Notes: generated by a model not told the origin, from the sequence alone. A stretch of DNA of 14,180 nt from Planctomycetota bacterium (GCA_030616465.1 JAUWXH010000009.1:1-14180), one strand, 5' to 3'. Shown: positions 5,729 through 14,180, counted from the stretch's first letter. Numbers and translations: made by a program.

Positions 5729-7669
5729 ATGAGCGACGCGCCACAGCTTGTGGTCGGGACAGCCGGACACATCGATCACGGCAAGAGCCGGCTGGTGTTG
5801 GCGTTGACGGGGACGGACCCGGATCGACTGCCGGAAGAAAAAGCCCGCGGCATGACGATCGATCTGGGCTTCGCGCACACCCAGATCGACGGGTGCAACG
5901 TCTGGTTCGTGGACGTGCCCGGCCACGAACGGTTCATCCGCAACATGGTGGCCGGGGCGACCGGAGTGGACGTGGCCCTGCTGACGGTGGCCGGCGACGA
6001 CTCCGTGATGCCACAGACGCGGGAGCATGCCGAGTTGCTGAGCTGGCTCGGTGTGGACCGTTGTGTGGTCGCGCTGACCAAGATGGACCTGGTGGACGAC
6101 GAATGGGCGGACGCGGTCGAAGAGGAAGTGACGGAGCTACTCGACGCGCTGCACATCGAGGCGGTCAAGTTCGTGCGCACATCGGTCGAGACGGGACGGG
6201 GCATCGACGAGCTGCGGGACGTGCTGGGGACGCTGGCCCGCGAAGGGGTCGGAGCTGAGGAAGAAGGCTACAAATGGTTTCGGCTGCCGATTGACCGGGC
6301 GTTCAACATCGCCGGTCGCGGGACCGTGGTCACCGGTTCGGTGGCGCACGGGTCGGTGCGGCGGGATGAGGAGCTGGAGCTGTGGCCGCAAGGACGGCGC
6401 GTGCGCGTGCGGGACTTGCAGACGCATTACGAGGCAGCCGAGGCGGCCACGGGACACATGCGGCTGGCGGTTAACCTGGCGGGCGTGCCGCTTGGCGAGG
6501 TGGGCCGCGGGTGCGAACTCGCGACGCCGGGCTATCTCGAAGCGAGCCGCCGAATGGACGTTTGGATCGCGTCCGTGCGCATGCCGGGGAAGTTTCGACG
6601 GCAACGGCTGCGGTTGCGGCTGCATATCGCCACGAGCGAGGTGCTGGCGGAATTGCGGCTGCTGGCCAAGCCGGAGGGGAACGAGATTCGCGGGCAGTTC
6701 GGTCAACTGGCCATCTCCGAGCCAGTGGTTGCCGCCTGGGGGCAGCGCTTCATCCTGCGGGATGAGAGCGGCGGCCGATCGCTGGGCGGCGGGCGTGTGC
6801 TGCGGCCGGTGGCGCGGTTGTGGCGTTCAAAGCGGCCGGCGAACCCGGAGGGCCTGCAAGTGCTGCTGGACGGTCCGCCGAAGCAGCGGCTCAAGGAGGT
6901 CGTCCGGGCCAACGAGTGGACGGGTTGCAACGATCGGCACCTGGCGACGCGAGCCGGGCTGCCAAGCGAGGAGAAAGCGGCCTCCGCGTCCCGCAGTCTG
7001 GTTGACAAAGGGAAGATCTGCGTAATCGGGGGGGCGTCGGAACGGCTTCACGTCCACCGCTCGCATCTGGATCGGCTGGGTGAGCATGTGGTCAAACGGC
7101 TGCGGGACCATCTGAAGGCCAATCCGCGGCTGCCCGGAGTTCTCCGTAGCGAGTGGCCGAGCTGGATGCCGCGCGCCTGCTCGCAAAAGCACCGGCCCGC
7201 GCTGGCCGAGTGGCTGATTCAGAACAACTGTGCGGTGTTTGCCGAGGGGTACGTGGTGCCGCCGGGGCACGCGGCGGCGATGTCGCCGGAAGATCAGGCC
7301 CTGTTTGAAGCCATCTTGAAAGAGTTCCGTGCGGGGGCGTTCCAACCGCCGGCACTATCCAACCTGAAGGCACGCACGCCAAAGAATGAGAAGCACATCC
7401 GCGAGCTGGTGAGCCTGGGAGTTGCCCGCGGGCGGTTGGTGCGCGTCGCAGACGGGCTGTGGTTTCACGCCGACCGCTGGGCGGAGCTGACCAGGCTGGT
7501 CACGGGGGCGATTCGCGAGCGGGGCGAGCTGACTGTGGGCGACATCCGGACACTGCTCGATTCGTCACGCAAGTACGTTGTGCCGCTGGCAGAGTATCTG
7601 GATGCAGTGGGGATCACCCGTCGCGTGGGCGATCACCGGACGCTGGGCCCCAACGCCCCGGTTAATTGA
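5729..7669 (+). CDS. selB: Selenocysteine-specific elongation factor SelB
   Basis: SelB is the GTPase that brings Sec-tRNA(Sec) to ribosomes at UGA codons marked by a SECIS hairpin. The 646-residue product has an EF-Tu-like G domain: G1 GHIDHGKS (13-20), the switch segment GMTIDLGFA, G3 DVPGHE and G4 TKMD. Domains 2-3 follow, with IAGRGTVVTGSV typical of translational GTPases. The C-terminal half consists of winged-helix repeats ending in SRKYVVPLAEYLDAVGITRR, close to the SelB mRNA-binding end. ATG 5729 gives the family N-terminus MSDAPQLVVGTAGH; an in-frame ATG at 5720 would add three residues. No selA, selD or tRNA(Sec) gene was found in this window, so the rest of the pathway must lie elsewhere if it is active. 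Confidence 0.95.
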   Translation: MSDAPQLVVGTAGHIDHGKSRLVLALTGTDPDRLPEEKARGMTIDLGFAHTQIDGCNVWFVDVPGHERFIRNMVAGATGVDVALLTVAGDDSVMPQTREHAELLSWLGVDRCVVALTKMDLVDDEWADAVEEEVTELLDALHIEAVKFVRTSVETGRGIDELRDVLGTLAREGVGAEEEGYKWFRLPIDRAFNIAGRGTVVTGSVAHGSVRRDEELELWPQGRRVRVRDLQTHYEAAEAATGHMRLAVNLAGVPLGEVGRGCELATPGYLEASRRMDVWIASVRMPGKFRRQRLRLRLHIATSEVLAELRLLAKPEGNEIRGQFGQLAISEPVVAAWGQRFILRDESGGRSLGGGRVLRPVARLWRSKRPANPEGLQVLLDGPPKQRLKEVVRANEWTGCNDRHLATRAGLPSEEKAASASRSLVDKGKICVIGGASERLHVHRSHLDRLGEHVVKRLRDHLKANPRLPGVLRSEWPSWMPRACSQKHRPALAEWLIQNNCAVFAEGYVVPPGHAAAMSPEDQALFEAILKEFRAGAFQPPALSNLKARTPKNEKHIRELVSLGVARGRLVRVADGLWFHADRWAELTRLVTGAIRERGELTVGDIRTLLDSSRKYVVPLAEYLDAVGITRRVGDHRTLGPNAPVN

Positions 7670-7748
7670 CTGCCCGCCGGCACCAGGCTGGACGCGCACC
7701 TTCGGCATGCGATTGAACGTCGGCCGCACGCCCCACGGAGGCTGCCGA

Positions 7749-8066
7749 TCAGGGGCTCGCTGCGCAGCAGGAGGGTGTTTCTACGTCTTCCGGTTGAGGC
7801 GCTCTGCCCGCACCCAGCGGGCAGCGATCCCGGCAGATCAATTCGCCGGTCAGGGGGCAAATAATCCGACCGGGACAGTCCGGGCGGTTCGGGTCCACCG
7901 TCGGGCACTGGTCCCGACAGACCAGCTCGCCGGTCAGCGGACATTCAATCTTCCCCGGGCAATCCGGACGATCCGAACTGGCCGCGACCAACCCGAGTCC
8001 GAGAAGCAGCGCAGCGCCCACGATTGCCAACACGCCGATCGAAATGCTGGATCGCCTACACATCAT
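7749..8066 (-). CDS. Exported or membrane-anchored cysteine-rich protein with two C-x5-C-x7-C-x3-C repeats
   Basis: This 105-residue protein starts with a positively charged N-terminus (MMCRRSS) and a hydrophobic segment at residues 8-29, a signal peptide or membrane anchor. Two tandem repeats follow, at residues 33-55 and 61-83, each with cysteines spaced C-x5-C-x7-C-x3-C (C36/42/50/54 and C64/70/78/82) around the shared core CPLTGEL. The tail ends in SCCAASP (C100, C101). The 28-residue period and the DNA divergence between copies suggest a duplication kept by selection. The start overlaps the stop of the merR-like gene (ATGA, 8063-8066), so the two are translationally coupled. I do not recognise a named family; extracytoplasmic binding of a thiophilic metal is inferred from the cysteines and the regulator. 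Confidence 0.72.
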   Translation of the reverse strand: MMCRRSSISIGVLAIVGAALLLGLGLVAASSDRPDCPGKIECPLTGELVCRDQCPTVDPNRPDCPGRIICPLTGELICRDRCPLGAGRAPQPEDVETPSCCAASP

Positions 8067-8497
8067 TGTCGTCTCCGCTGAAGGTTGTCAGCGCTCAAGT
8101 CCTCGATCACCGCACATTTGCCCCGCGAGCGACGACACCGGCGGAGGGCCCGTACCAGAGTGCGGCGGACGTTCTTGAGGTCATTCATTCTCCGGTCGAT
8201 CTCCGCCAGGCGGCGGTCGATCAGACGTTGCACTCGCGTTCGGCATGATGGCACATCGTCGCGTTCAAGTTCCACGAGCGTGCGGACGTCGTCCAGGCTA
8301 AAGCCGGCGGCTTGCGCCGCGCGGATAAAGCGCAGGCGGCGCAGGGCCTCGGCGTCGTACAGGCGGTAACCACCTTCGCTCCGCTGCGTGCACCGCAGAA
8401 TACCGGCGCGCTCGTAGTAGCGGAGCGTCGTAGGTGCAACGCCCACAGCGTCTGCCGCCTCGCCGATCGTCCTCAACTGGCCGTTCGCCTGACGCAT
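8063..8497 (-). CDS. MerR-family transcriptional regulator, probable metal sensor
   Basis: MerR-family activators bind a dyad in an over-long promoter spacer and untwist it when an effector binds. From ATG 8497 the product has 144 residues. A winged helix-turn-helix opens with LRTIGEAADAVGVAPTTLRY (8-27) and continues YERAGIL and GGYRLYD. A dimerisation helix follows (about 85-120). C85 (VPSC), C121 and C128 (GKCAVIEDL) stand where the metal-binding cysteines of MerR and ZntR lie, so a thiophilic metal is the likely effector; which one cannot be told. ATG 8512 also opens this frame but overlaps the -10 box, so 8497 is preferred, with a leader of about 7 bases. The gene is coupled to the cysteine-rich protein gene downstream. 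Confidence 0.88.
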   Translation of the reverse strand: MRQANGQLRTIGEAADAVGVAPTTLRYYERAGILRCTQRSEGGYRLYDAEALRRLRFIRAAQAAGFSLDDVRTLVELERDDVPSCRTRVQRLIDRRLAEIDRRMNDLKNVRRTLVRALRRCRRSRGKCAVIEDLSADNLQRRRQ

Positions 8498-8510
8498 ATT
8501 CGCTCTGAAC

Positions 8511-8542
8511 ATCTTACACCTTGGAGCCAGGTGTAAGGTCAA
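8511..8542 (-). promoter_or_regulatory. MerR-type operator/promoter of the merR-like operon
   Basis: On the minus strand a -35 box TTGACC (8542-8537) and a -10-like box TAAGAT (8516-8511) are separated by 20 bases, longer than the usual 17 and typical of MerR-controlled promoters. The spacer region holds a perfect dyad, CTTACACCT (8537-8529), 7 bases, AGGTGTAAG (8521-8513). This fits autoregulation of the regulator and the cysteine-rich gene. The unusual spacer explains why ATG 8512, inside the -10 region, is not chosen as start. Confidence 0.7.
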
Positions 8543-8859
8543 CCCATATCTCGGAAAAAGTTGCCGCACCTTGAAGGAAGCGGGCCTCCACTGCATTTGG
8601 CTGACCGCAGTCACGCCCCAGCGCCGGCGTGGCAAGGGGTGTCGCGAGTACTGGCAGCCCCAGCACGGGTGGCCTACACTGGGCCAACGGCAGTGATCTG
8701 TGGCACTGCAGCACCGCGGCGGCCAGCGGTGAAGTCAGACGCTACAGCAGTAAGTCCAGTGAGCCCAAACACCTACCCGACTAGACGGCGGCCAGGTGCA
8801 GCCAACGTGCTTTCACTGACCATGCCTCGCTTCTCGAATCCGGCCCGGGAGGGAGGCTG
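8543..8859. other. Intergenic region between divergent genes, no supported gene
   Basis: These 317 bases lie between the merR-like promoter and the next gene on the plus strand. Open frames here give no recognisable protein. Near the right end, a purine-rich GGGAGGGAGG tract (8848-8857) forms a strong ribosome-binding site for ATG 8860. No convincing -35/-10 pair was found for the plus-strand gene. Confidence 0.5.
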
Positions 8860-8990
8860 ATGACGGCAGCATCGGGCACTCAGCCATTGTCACCGGACAA
8901 GCGGGGCGCCGTGCGCGGCAAGCCCCCAATGGAGCTCGCCGGGCGTTCGCCTCTGGCAGGGAATACCTGCTCGCGCTGGCGGCGGCGCTG

Positions 8991-10463
8991 GTGTTCTGCC
9001 TCGTCAGCATGGCGCCGGGCCCGCTCTGGCAGGACAGCGGGCTGGCCCAGGTCCGCGTGCTGCAAGAAGATCTGCACGGCAACTTCGGGTTGGCGCTGAG
9101 TCATCCGCTGTACTACGCCCTGGCGATCGGCTTTCAATGGCTCCCGTTTTCCGAATCCGCGTTCAAGACGAACCTGGTCTCGGCGGTCTTTGGGGCGCTG
9201 ACTGTCGCAAATGCGTTCCTGCTTCTCCGTGTGGTCACCCGGCGGCGAACGCCCGCTGTCGTCGGCGCCCTTTCGCTGGCGGTGGCTCACACGTTTTGGC
9301 AACACTGTGCGCTGGCGGAAGTCTATACCGTCAGCACCGCGCTGCTGGTGACGGAACTGCTGTGCCTGCGGCAGTATGCCCGCCACGGCAACCCGCGTTG
9401 GCTGATACTGCTGTTTTTGGTCAACGGGTTGGGGATCAGCAACCACATGCTGGCCGCGTTGAGCCTGTTTTGCTACGGCATCATGGCATTATGGCTGCTG
9501 CTGACGCGCAGGGCCGCCGCCGGCACGCTGATCCTCTCCGGCCTGGCGTGGATCGTCGGTGCCGGGCTCTACCTGGGGTTGATTATCGGTGAACTGGTCG
9601 GCGGTGCGGGCGTCGGCGAAACCGTTCGCTCAGCCCAGTTCTGTTCGCACTATCAGCAGCACGTGTTGAACCTGGCCGTGGGCGGGCGGCTGTTGGTGAA
9701 CAGCCTCCAGTACCTCGCGCTGAACTTCCCCACGCCGGTGGCCCTGTTGGCGCTGACGGGCCTGTTTGCACTGCCGACCACGCGGCCCAGGTTGTTGGCC
9801 AGAGTGCTGGGCGGCTTGTTGGTGGTGCACCTACTCTGGGCAGTTCGCTACGACGTAGTCGATCAGTACACATTCTTTATCCCGTCCGTCGTGCTGATTG
9901 CGCTGCTGATCGGCGTCGGGGCCGAGAGATTCCTGCAACGGCGGCGCGGACGCTGGCGCAGTTTGCTGATTGTCGGGGCGCTGCTGCCGGCGATCGCCTA
10001 TGTCCCGCTGCCGTTTGTCGCCCGGGCGGCGGATCTGAGGATCGGCGTTTCGCGCGAGGTCCCCTACCGTGATTCGTACGCGTACTTCCTGCATCCGTGG
10101 AAGAGCGGCTACAGCGGGGCGGAGCGGTTTGCAGAGGAGCTGTGCGAAGTCGAAGTACTGCCGACCGATGCCCTTCTGATCGCCGACCGGACGACGGTCC
10201 AACCGATTCACTGCCTGCAACTCACGCAACGCTGGCGCAAGGACATCCGGGTGTGGCCAAGCCTCGATCCAGCCCAGCCGTCCTGGCCCGCCACGGAAGA
10301 CGAACTCCGCCCACAGCTTGACGCGGGGCTGGTCTATGTCGTGGCGCCCCAGAGGCGGTATTGCCCACAATGGCTGCTGGACGGCTATGACTTCGAGCAG
10401 CAGGCGGTTGCCTACCGCGTGCGTCCGCGGGGCGCCGCCGCAAGCAGGCCCGCCGCCCCGTAA
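8991..10463 (+). CDS. Polytopic membrane protein, DUF2723/TMEM260-like (GT-C fold glycosyltransferase candidate)
   Basis: The 490-residue reading from GTG 8991 is a multi-spanning membrane protein with about nine or ten hydrophobic segments in its first 350 residues and a soluble C-terminal part. Features resembling DUF2723/TMEM260-type proteins are an early acidic loop motif, GPLWQDSGL, the segment HTFWQHCALAEVYTVSTALL and the later GLGISNHML. TMEM260 is a GT-C protein O-mannosyltransferase, so sugar transfer from a lipid-linked donor at the membrane is possible but inferred. The start is uncertain: the strongest ribosome-binding site leads to ATG 8860, which is in another frame, while this frame is open back to 8820 without an ATG and GTG 8991 cuts into the first membrane segment. 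One missing base in the C run at 8923-8927 would join them as a 534-residue protein. Confidence 0.75.
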   Translation: MFCLVSMAPGPLWQDSGLAQVRVLQEDLHGNFGLALSHPLYYALAIGFQWLPFSESAFKTNLVSAVFGALTVANAFLLLRVVTRRRTPAVVGALSLAVAHTFWQHCALAEVYTVSTALLVTELLCLRQYARHGNPRWLILLFLVNGLGISNHMLAALSLFCYGIMALWLLLTRRAAAGTLILSGLAWIVGAGLYLGLIIGELVGGAGVGETVRSAQFCSHYQQHVLNLAVGGRLLVNSLQYLALNFPTPVALLALTGLFALPTTRPRLLARVLGGLLVVHLLWAVRYDVVDQYTFFIPSVVLIALLIGVGAERFLQRRRGRWRSLLIVGALLPAIAYVPLPFVARAADLRIGVSREVPYRDSYAYFLHPWKSGYSGAERFAEELCEVEVLPTDALLIADRTTVQPIHCLQLTQRWRKDIRVWPSLDPAQPSWPATEDELRPQLDAGLVYVVAPQRRYCPQWLLDGYDFEQQAVAYRVRPRGAAASRPAAP

Positions 10464-10583
10464 CGCGGACGGTCGGACGGGCCGGGGAGGCACCGCGCAA
10501 GGGCACCAGGCTCGGCAAACTGCGGTGAGGCGGGAAGCCGCCGAGGCAGTGCGGGCGGCGTCCCGGCGCGCGGCGCAACGGTA

Positions 10584-10629
10584 ACCGCCTTGCCACAAAC
10601 GATTTAGCACAAAACAGGGCGAAGGCGGT
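10584..10629 (+). promoter_or_regulatory. Dyad upstream of the spoVR-like gene
   Basis: ACCGCCTT (10584-10591) and AAGGCGGT (10622-10629) form a perfect 8-bp inverted repeat. GCC/GGC extends it inward to 11 pairs with one bulge, around an AT-richer loop of about 20 bases. It lies 11 bases before TACAAT (10641-10646), a possible -10 box. It may be an operator, or a terminator for the membrane protein gene, though no T-tract follows. The rest of the 207-base gap (10464-10670) shows no gene. Confidence 0.35.
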
Positions 10630-10670
10630 GGTTTGGTCGATACAATCATTTGGACGCATAGGAGACACCC

Positions 10671-12209
<1,539 letters not shown>

Positions 12210-12320
12210 GAACATCCGACAAGCGACGCAGGCTCTGCTCAAGCCGTGGCAGGACCGGCTCGACAGAAGCTCCGCCCTCCCATCCTGTCACGGGACGGCC
12301 AATCCAGCGCGGTCACACGA

Positions 12321-12343
12321 GCAAGGGGTTGCGACGCCCTTGC
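12321..12343 (+). other. Short hairpin in the gap after the spoVR-like gene
   Basis: GCAAGGG (12321-12327) pairs perfectly with CCCTTGC (12337-12343) across a 9-base loop. No T-tract follows, so termination is doubtful. It is the only structure I see in the 209-base gap between the spoVR-like gene and the next gene. Confidence 0.3.
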
Positions 12344-12418
12344 CGGTCTGGTAGTGAACGAGCAGCCGCCCCGGTGCGGTGTGGCCGCCGTCGTGCCGGG
12401 AGGTCTGAGGAGCACGCC

Positions 12419-13405
12419 ATGGCCAAGTCATTGAGGAAGCGCGTCCGTCACCGTCAGAAGCGCCAGCAGAGGAAGCGTGCCCTGGCACGCCAGCGCGGCG
12501 GCAGTCCCTACCAGAGGATCGGTGTGTCGGGTGATGTAGTCGCCTGCTACATCAATCGGAACTGGCGGGTGGAGGGCCAAGCCTGCATATACCTGCTGCG
12601 TCGAGTTCTGGGCGCCGGCCACGCCATGGGCGCGTATCTGGTAGACACCTGGTGTGTCGGGCTGAAAGATGCCTGGGGCCGGCTGGATATCGACTACAAT
12701 GAGTTCAGTGAGTCCGTCCACGACCGCGTCGGCAGCGAAGTTGACCTGGTGCGGGTCGATCTGGACACGGCCAGACGCCTGGTCGGGGCCGGCATCCGCT
12801 TCGCCGATCAGAACGGCTTTCGTCTCCCGCCGCGCTATGAGCGCTGGGTTGCCTTGCTGGGAGACATCGGAGACTGGTCAACGGCTGATCTGAGCGGCTT
12901 CAGCGTCGACGGAAAACTGCGCTATGTCGGCAGCATGGAGGATCTCAAGCGGCGACTAGTCGGCTGCACGGTGGAGGAGTTTCTGGCCCGCGAGGACGTC
13001 GAGTTCGTCCTGGGAGACGACGACTTCACACTTCTGGATGACACTACGCAGGCGTTGGAAGAGACGATCGGTGACTTGCGCTGCCGCGGCCTCAACGCGG
13101 TACGCCAATGGTGTTTCGCCAACGGCATGGCACCGCACTCGCGACTCGCGGATGCCTGGGACATGATGGTGCAATCCATCCTGCAAGACGAGCCGCCGGA
13201 CGAAGACGAGGAGGAGCTCGACGAGCAGCTTCCGGACTCAACGGCCGTGAACATAGCCCGCCTGGTTGGGCTCGAGGATCCGCAGGGGCAAGTCGGCCTG
13301 CGTCAAGCCTTCGAACAGGTCCGAGTATTCATGCAACAGTTCGAGTCGCCCGACGAGCTTGGGGAGTCTCTCGGCTTCGAGCGGACCGAACCGGATGAAG
13401 ACTGA
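12419..13405 (+). CDS. Protein of unknown function with basic N-terminus and acidic C-terminal segment
   Basis: I do not recognise a named family. Translation from ATG 12419, after GAGGAG (12407-12412), gives 328 residues; an upstream GTG at 12206 would add an arginine-rich stretch without coding character. Residues 3-26 are very basic (KSLRKRVRHRQKRQQRKR). The conserved-looking core has WRVEGQACIYLLRRVLG (49-65) and GAYLVDTWCVGLKDA (71-85), the kind of block usually kept across a family. Residues 257-273 are mostly Asp and Glu, and the C-terminus is helical and acidic. No signal peptide or membrane segment is seen, so it is probably cytoplasmic. The basic tail could bind nucleic acid, but that is only inference. 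Confidence 0.72.
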   Translation: MAKSLRKRVRHRQKRQQRKRALARQRGGSPYQRIGVSGDVVACYINRNWRVEGQACIYLLRRVLGAGHAMGAYLVDTWCVGLKDAWGRLDIDYNEFSESVHDRVGSEVDLVRVDLDTARRLVGAGIRFADQNGFRLPPRYERWVALLGDIGDWSTADLSGFSVDGKLRYVGSMEDLKRRLVGCTVEEFLAREDVEFVLGDDDFTLLDDTTQALEETIGDLRCRGLNAVRQWCFANGMAPHSRLADAWDMMVQSILQDEPPDEDEEELDEQLPDSTAVNIARLVGLEDPQGQVGLRQAFEQVRVFMQQFESPDELGESLGFERTEPDED

Positions 13406-13454
13406 TCGCACCACCAGACGCCGGTGCGCCGGGTGCGGCGCGCGGCGCTGAGAC

Positions 13455-13715
13455 CTACGGTGCGTACGCCGGGGTGGAAGGCTGGGAGGTGCCGGATCGG
13501 CGGAGTTGCTCGATAGCCCGGGCGTAGCGGGAATCGAGGGTCAGCGCGCGTTGGAAGTCTTGGTCGGCGGCTTGGGGGTCGCTGCTGGCCAAGTGGCACT
13601 GGCCGCGCAGCAGGTACGCCCGGGCCGAGCTGGGATTGATCGCCAGCAAATCGTCGCACGCCTTAACGGCCTCGTCCTAGCGGGCCAGCCGCAGCAGCGG
13701 CTGCGCTTGGCTCAG
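13455..13715 (-). pseudogene. Short TPR-repeat gene interrupted by an in-frame TAG
   Basis: The frame encodes TPR-like sequence: LLRLAR, then TAG (13679-13677), then DEAVKACDDLLAINPSSARA, YLLRGQCHLASSDPQAADQD, FQRALTLDSRYARAIEQLRR and a Ser/Pro-rich tail. The codons before the TAG (QAQPLLRLAR) have the same strong G/C third-position bias as those after it, so the frame seems to have been coding on both sides; a Tyr or Trp would be expected where the TAG falls. The frame could begin at CTG 13715, overlapping the stop of the acetyltransferase gene as CTGA. An alternative is a 64-residue protein from TTG 13649. It is a decayed gene, a sequence error, or a truncated small protein. Confidence 0.55.
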
Positions 13716-14167
13716 ACATCCGGCCGGCTGCGTTTGCGGTAGTAGAAGACCGGCACGTCGGCGATGTAGCCGGCGCGCTCGAAGAACGCCGCCGAGTCGG
13801 CATTGTCTCGTTCGACTAACGCCGCGATGATCTCGATGCCCTGGGCGTGCAACGCCTGTTCGCAGGCCGCCAGCAGCCGTTGTGCGAGGCCCTGCCGGCG
13901 ATGATCGGGGTGCACGGCAAGGTGGTTGATCCAGCCTTTGCGTCCGTCGTGCGTGCCCAGCACAACGCCGACCAGCCGGCCTTGCTGCTCGGCGACAAGG
14001 TAAGTGCTGAAAGAGTGTTGCAACTGCTTCAGCACAGCGGCGCGCGAATCGCGTCCAGTCGGCTTGATCGGCAGACCGGTCTGCTGCCATAGCTGCCGGA
14101 CGGGCGGGTAGTCGTCCGGGCGCATCGGGCGGATCGTCACTTGATCGCTCGCGTTCACCACCGGCAC
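13712..14167 (-). CDS. GNAT-family N-acetyltransferase
   Basis: This roughly 151-residue protein is a complete GNAT domain, which transfers an acetyl group from acetyl-CoA to an amine. It starts with VTIRPMRPDDYPPVRQLW (strand 1 and helix 1). It then has the core GRLVGVVLGTHDGRKGWINH followed by motif A LAVHPDHRRQGLAQRLL, where R-R-Q-G-L-A is the acetyl-CoA pyrophosphate loop, and ends with AAFFERAGYIADVPVFYYRK, the motif B region. The substrate cannot be told. The start is uncertain: GTG at 14167, 14161 and 14158 are all in frame, with AGAGG at 14173-14169 favouring one of the later two, and the frame stays open to the window edge. The next gene downstream overlaps its stop. Confidence 0.88.
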   Translation of the reverse strand: MPVVNASDQVTIRPMRPDDYPPVRQLWQQTGLPIKPTGRDSRAAVLKQLQHSFSTYLVAEQQGRLVGVVLGTHDGRKGWINHLAVHPDHRRQGLAQRLLAACEQALHAQGIEIIAALVERDNADSAAFFERAGYIADVPVFYYRKRSRPDV

Positions 14168-14180
14168 CCCTCTACCGCAC

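Noticed and set aside
7800..7970. Repeats in this stretch considered as a possible CRISPR array or DNA repeat
   Set aside because: There are only two copies with a period of 84 bases (28 codons), diverged mainly at synonymous sites; they are protein repeats in a coding gene.
8561..8860. 99-codon open frame in the gap before the membrane protein
   Set aside because: No ribosome-binding site, Pro/Arg/Ala-rich composition and no recognisable domain.
13406..13454. GC-rich partial inverted repeats in the convergent gap as a bidirectional terminator
   Set aside because: Pairing is short and ambiguous because of low complexity, and there is no T-tract on either strand.

Overview
The window is GC-rich, densely coded bacterial DNA and shows no sign of phage, plasmid or insertion-sequence genes. 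The gene mix (an ISC operon, SelB, a SpoVR-family protein, a DUF2723-like membrane protein, a clan AA protease and dispersed palindromic repeats) suggests an environmental bacterium. I favour a Planctomycetota-like lineage, but only tentatively, because no marker gene here fixes the taxonomy.

Bases 1-5055 (+ strand) are an iron-sulfur cluster assembly operon in the classical ISC order: end of iscS, iscU, iscA, hscB, hscA, fdx. IscS supplies sulfur, IscU is the scaffold, and HscB/HscA release the cluster from IscU by binding its LPPVK loop, which is intact here. IscA carries clusters onward and the 2Fe-2S ferredoxin supplies electrons. Two unexpected genes sit between iscS and iscU: a HEPN (UPF0332-like) protein and an 85-residue unknown protein that overlap by ATGA. 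A long hairpin lies between iscA and hscB, and a structured repeat lies between hscA and fdx.

Bases 5056-7669 hold a dispersed-repeat block, a small retropepsin-like aspartyl protease and selB, the selenocysteine-specific elongation factor. Both genes have -10-like hexamers only 9-10 bases before the preferred ATG, so leaderless transcripts are possible.

Bases 7749-8542 (- strand) form a compact two-gene unit. A cysteine-bearing MerR-family regulator overlaps by ATGA with a secreted or membrane-anchored protein that carries two copies of a four-cysteine repeat. In front is a perfect 9-bp dyad inside a long-spacer promoter, as in MerR-controlled metal operons. This is the best candidate here for an undescribed metal-response module.

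Bases 8860-12209 (+ strand) encode a DUF2723/TMEM260-like polytopic membrane protein, whose best ribosome-binding site is out of frame with the main ORF, and then a SpoVR-family protein. Bases 12419-13405 encode a basic-to-acidic protein of unknown function. The right end (- strand) has a GNAT acetyltransferase followed by a short TPR gene interrupted by an in-frame TAG.
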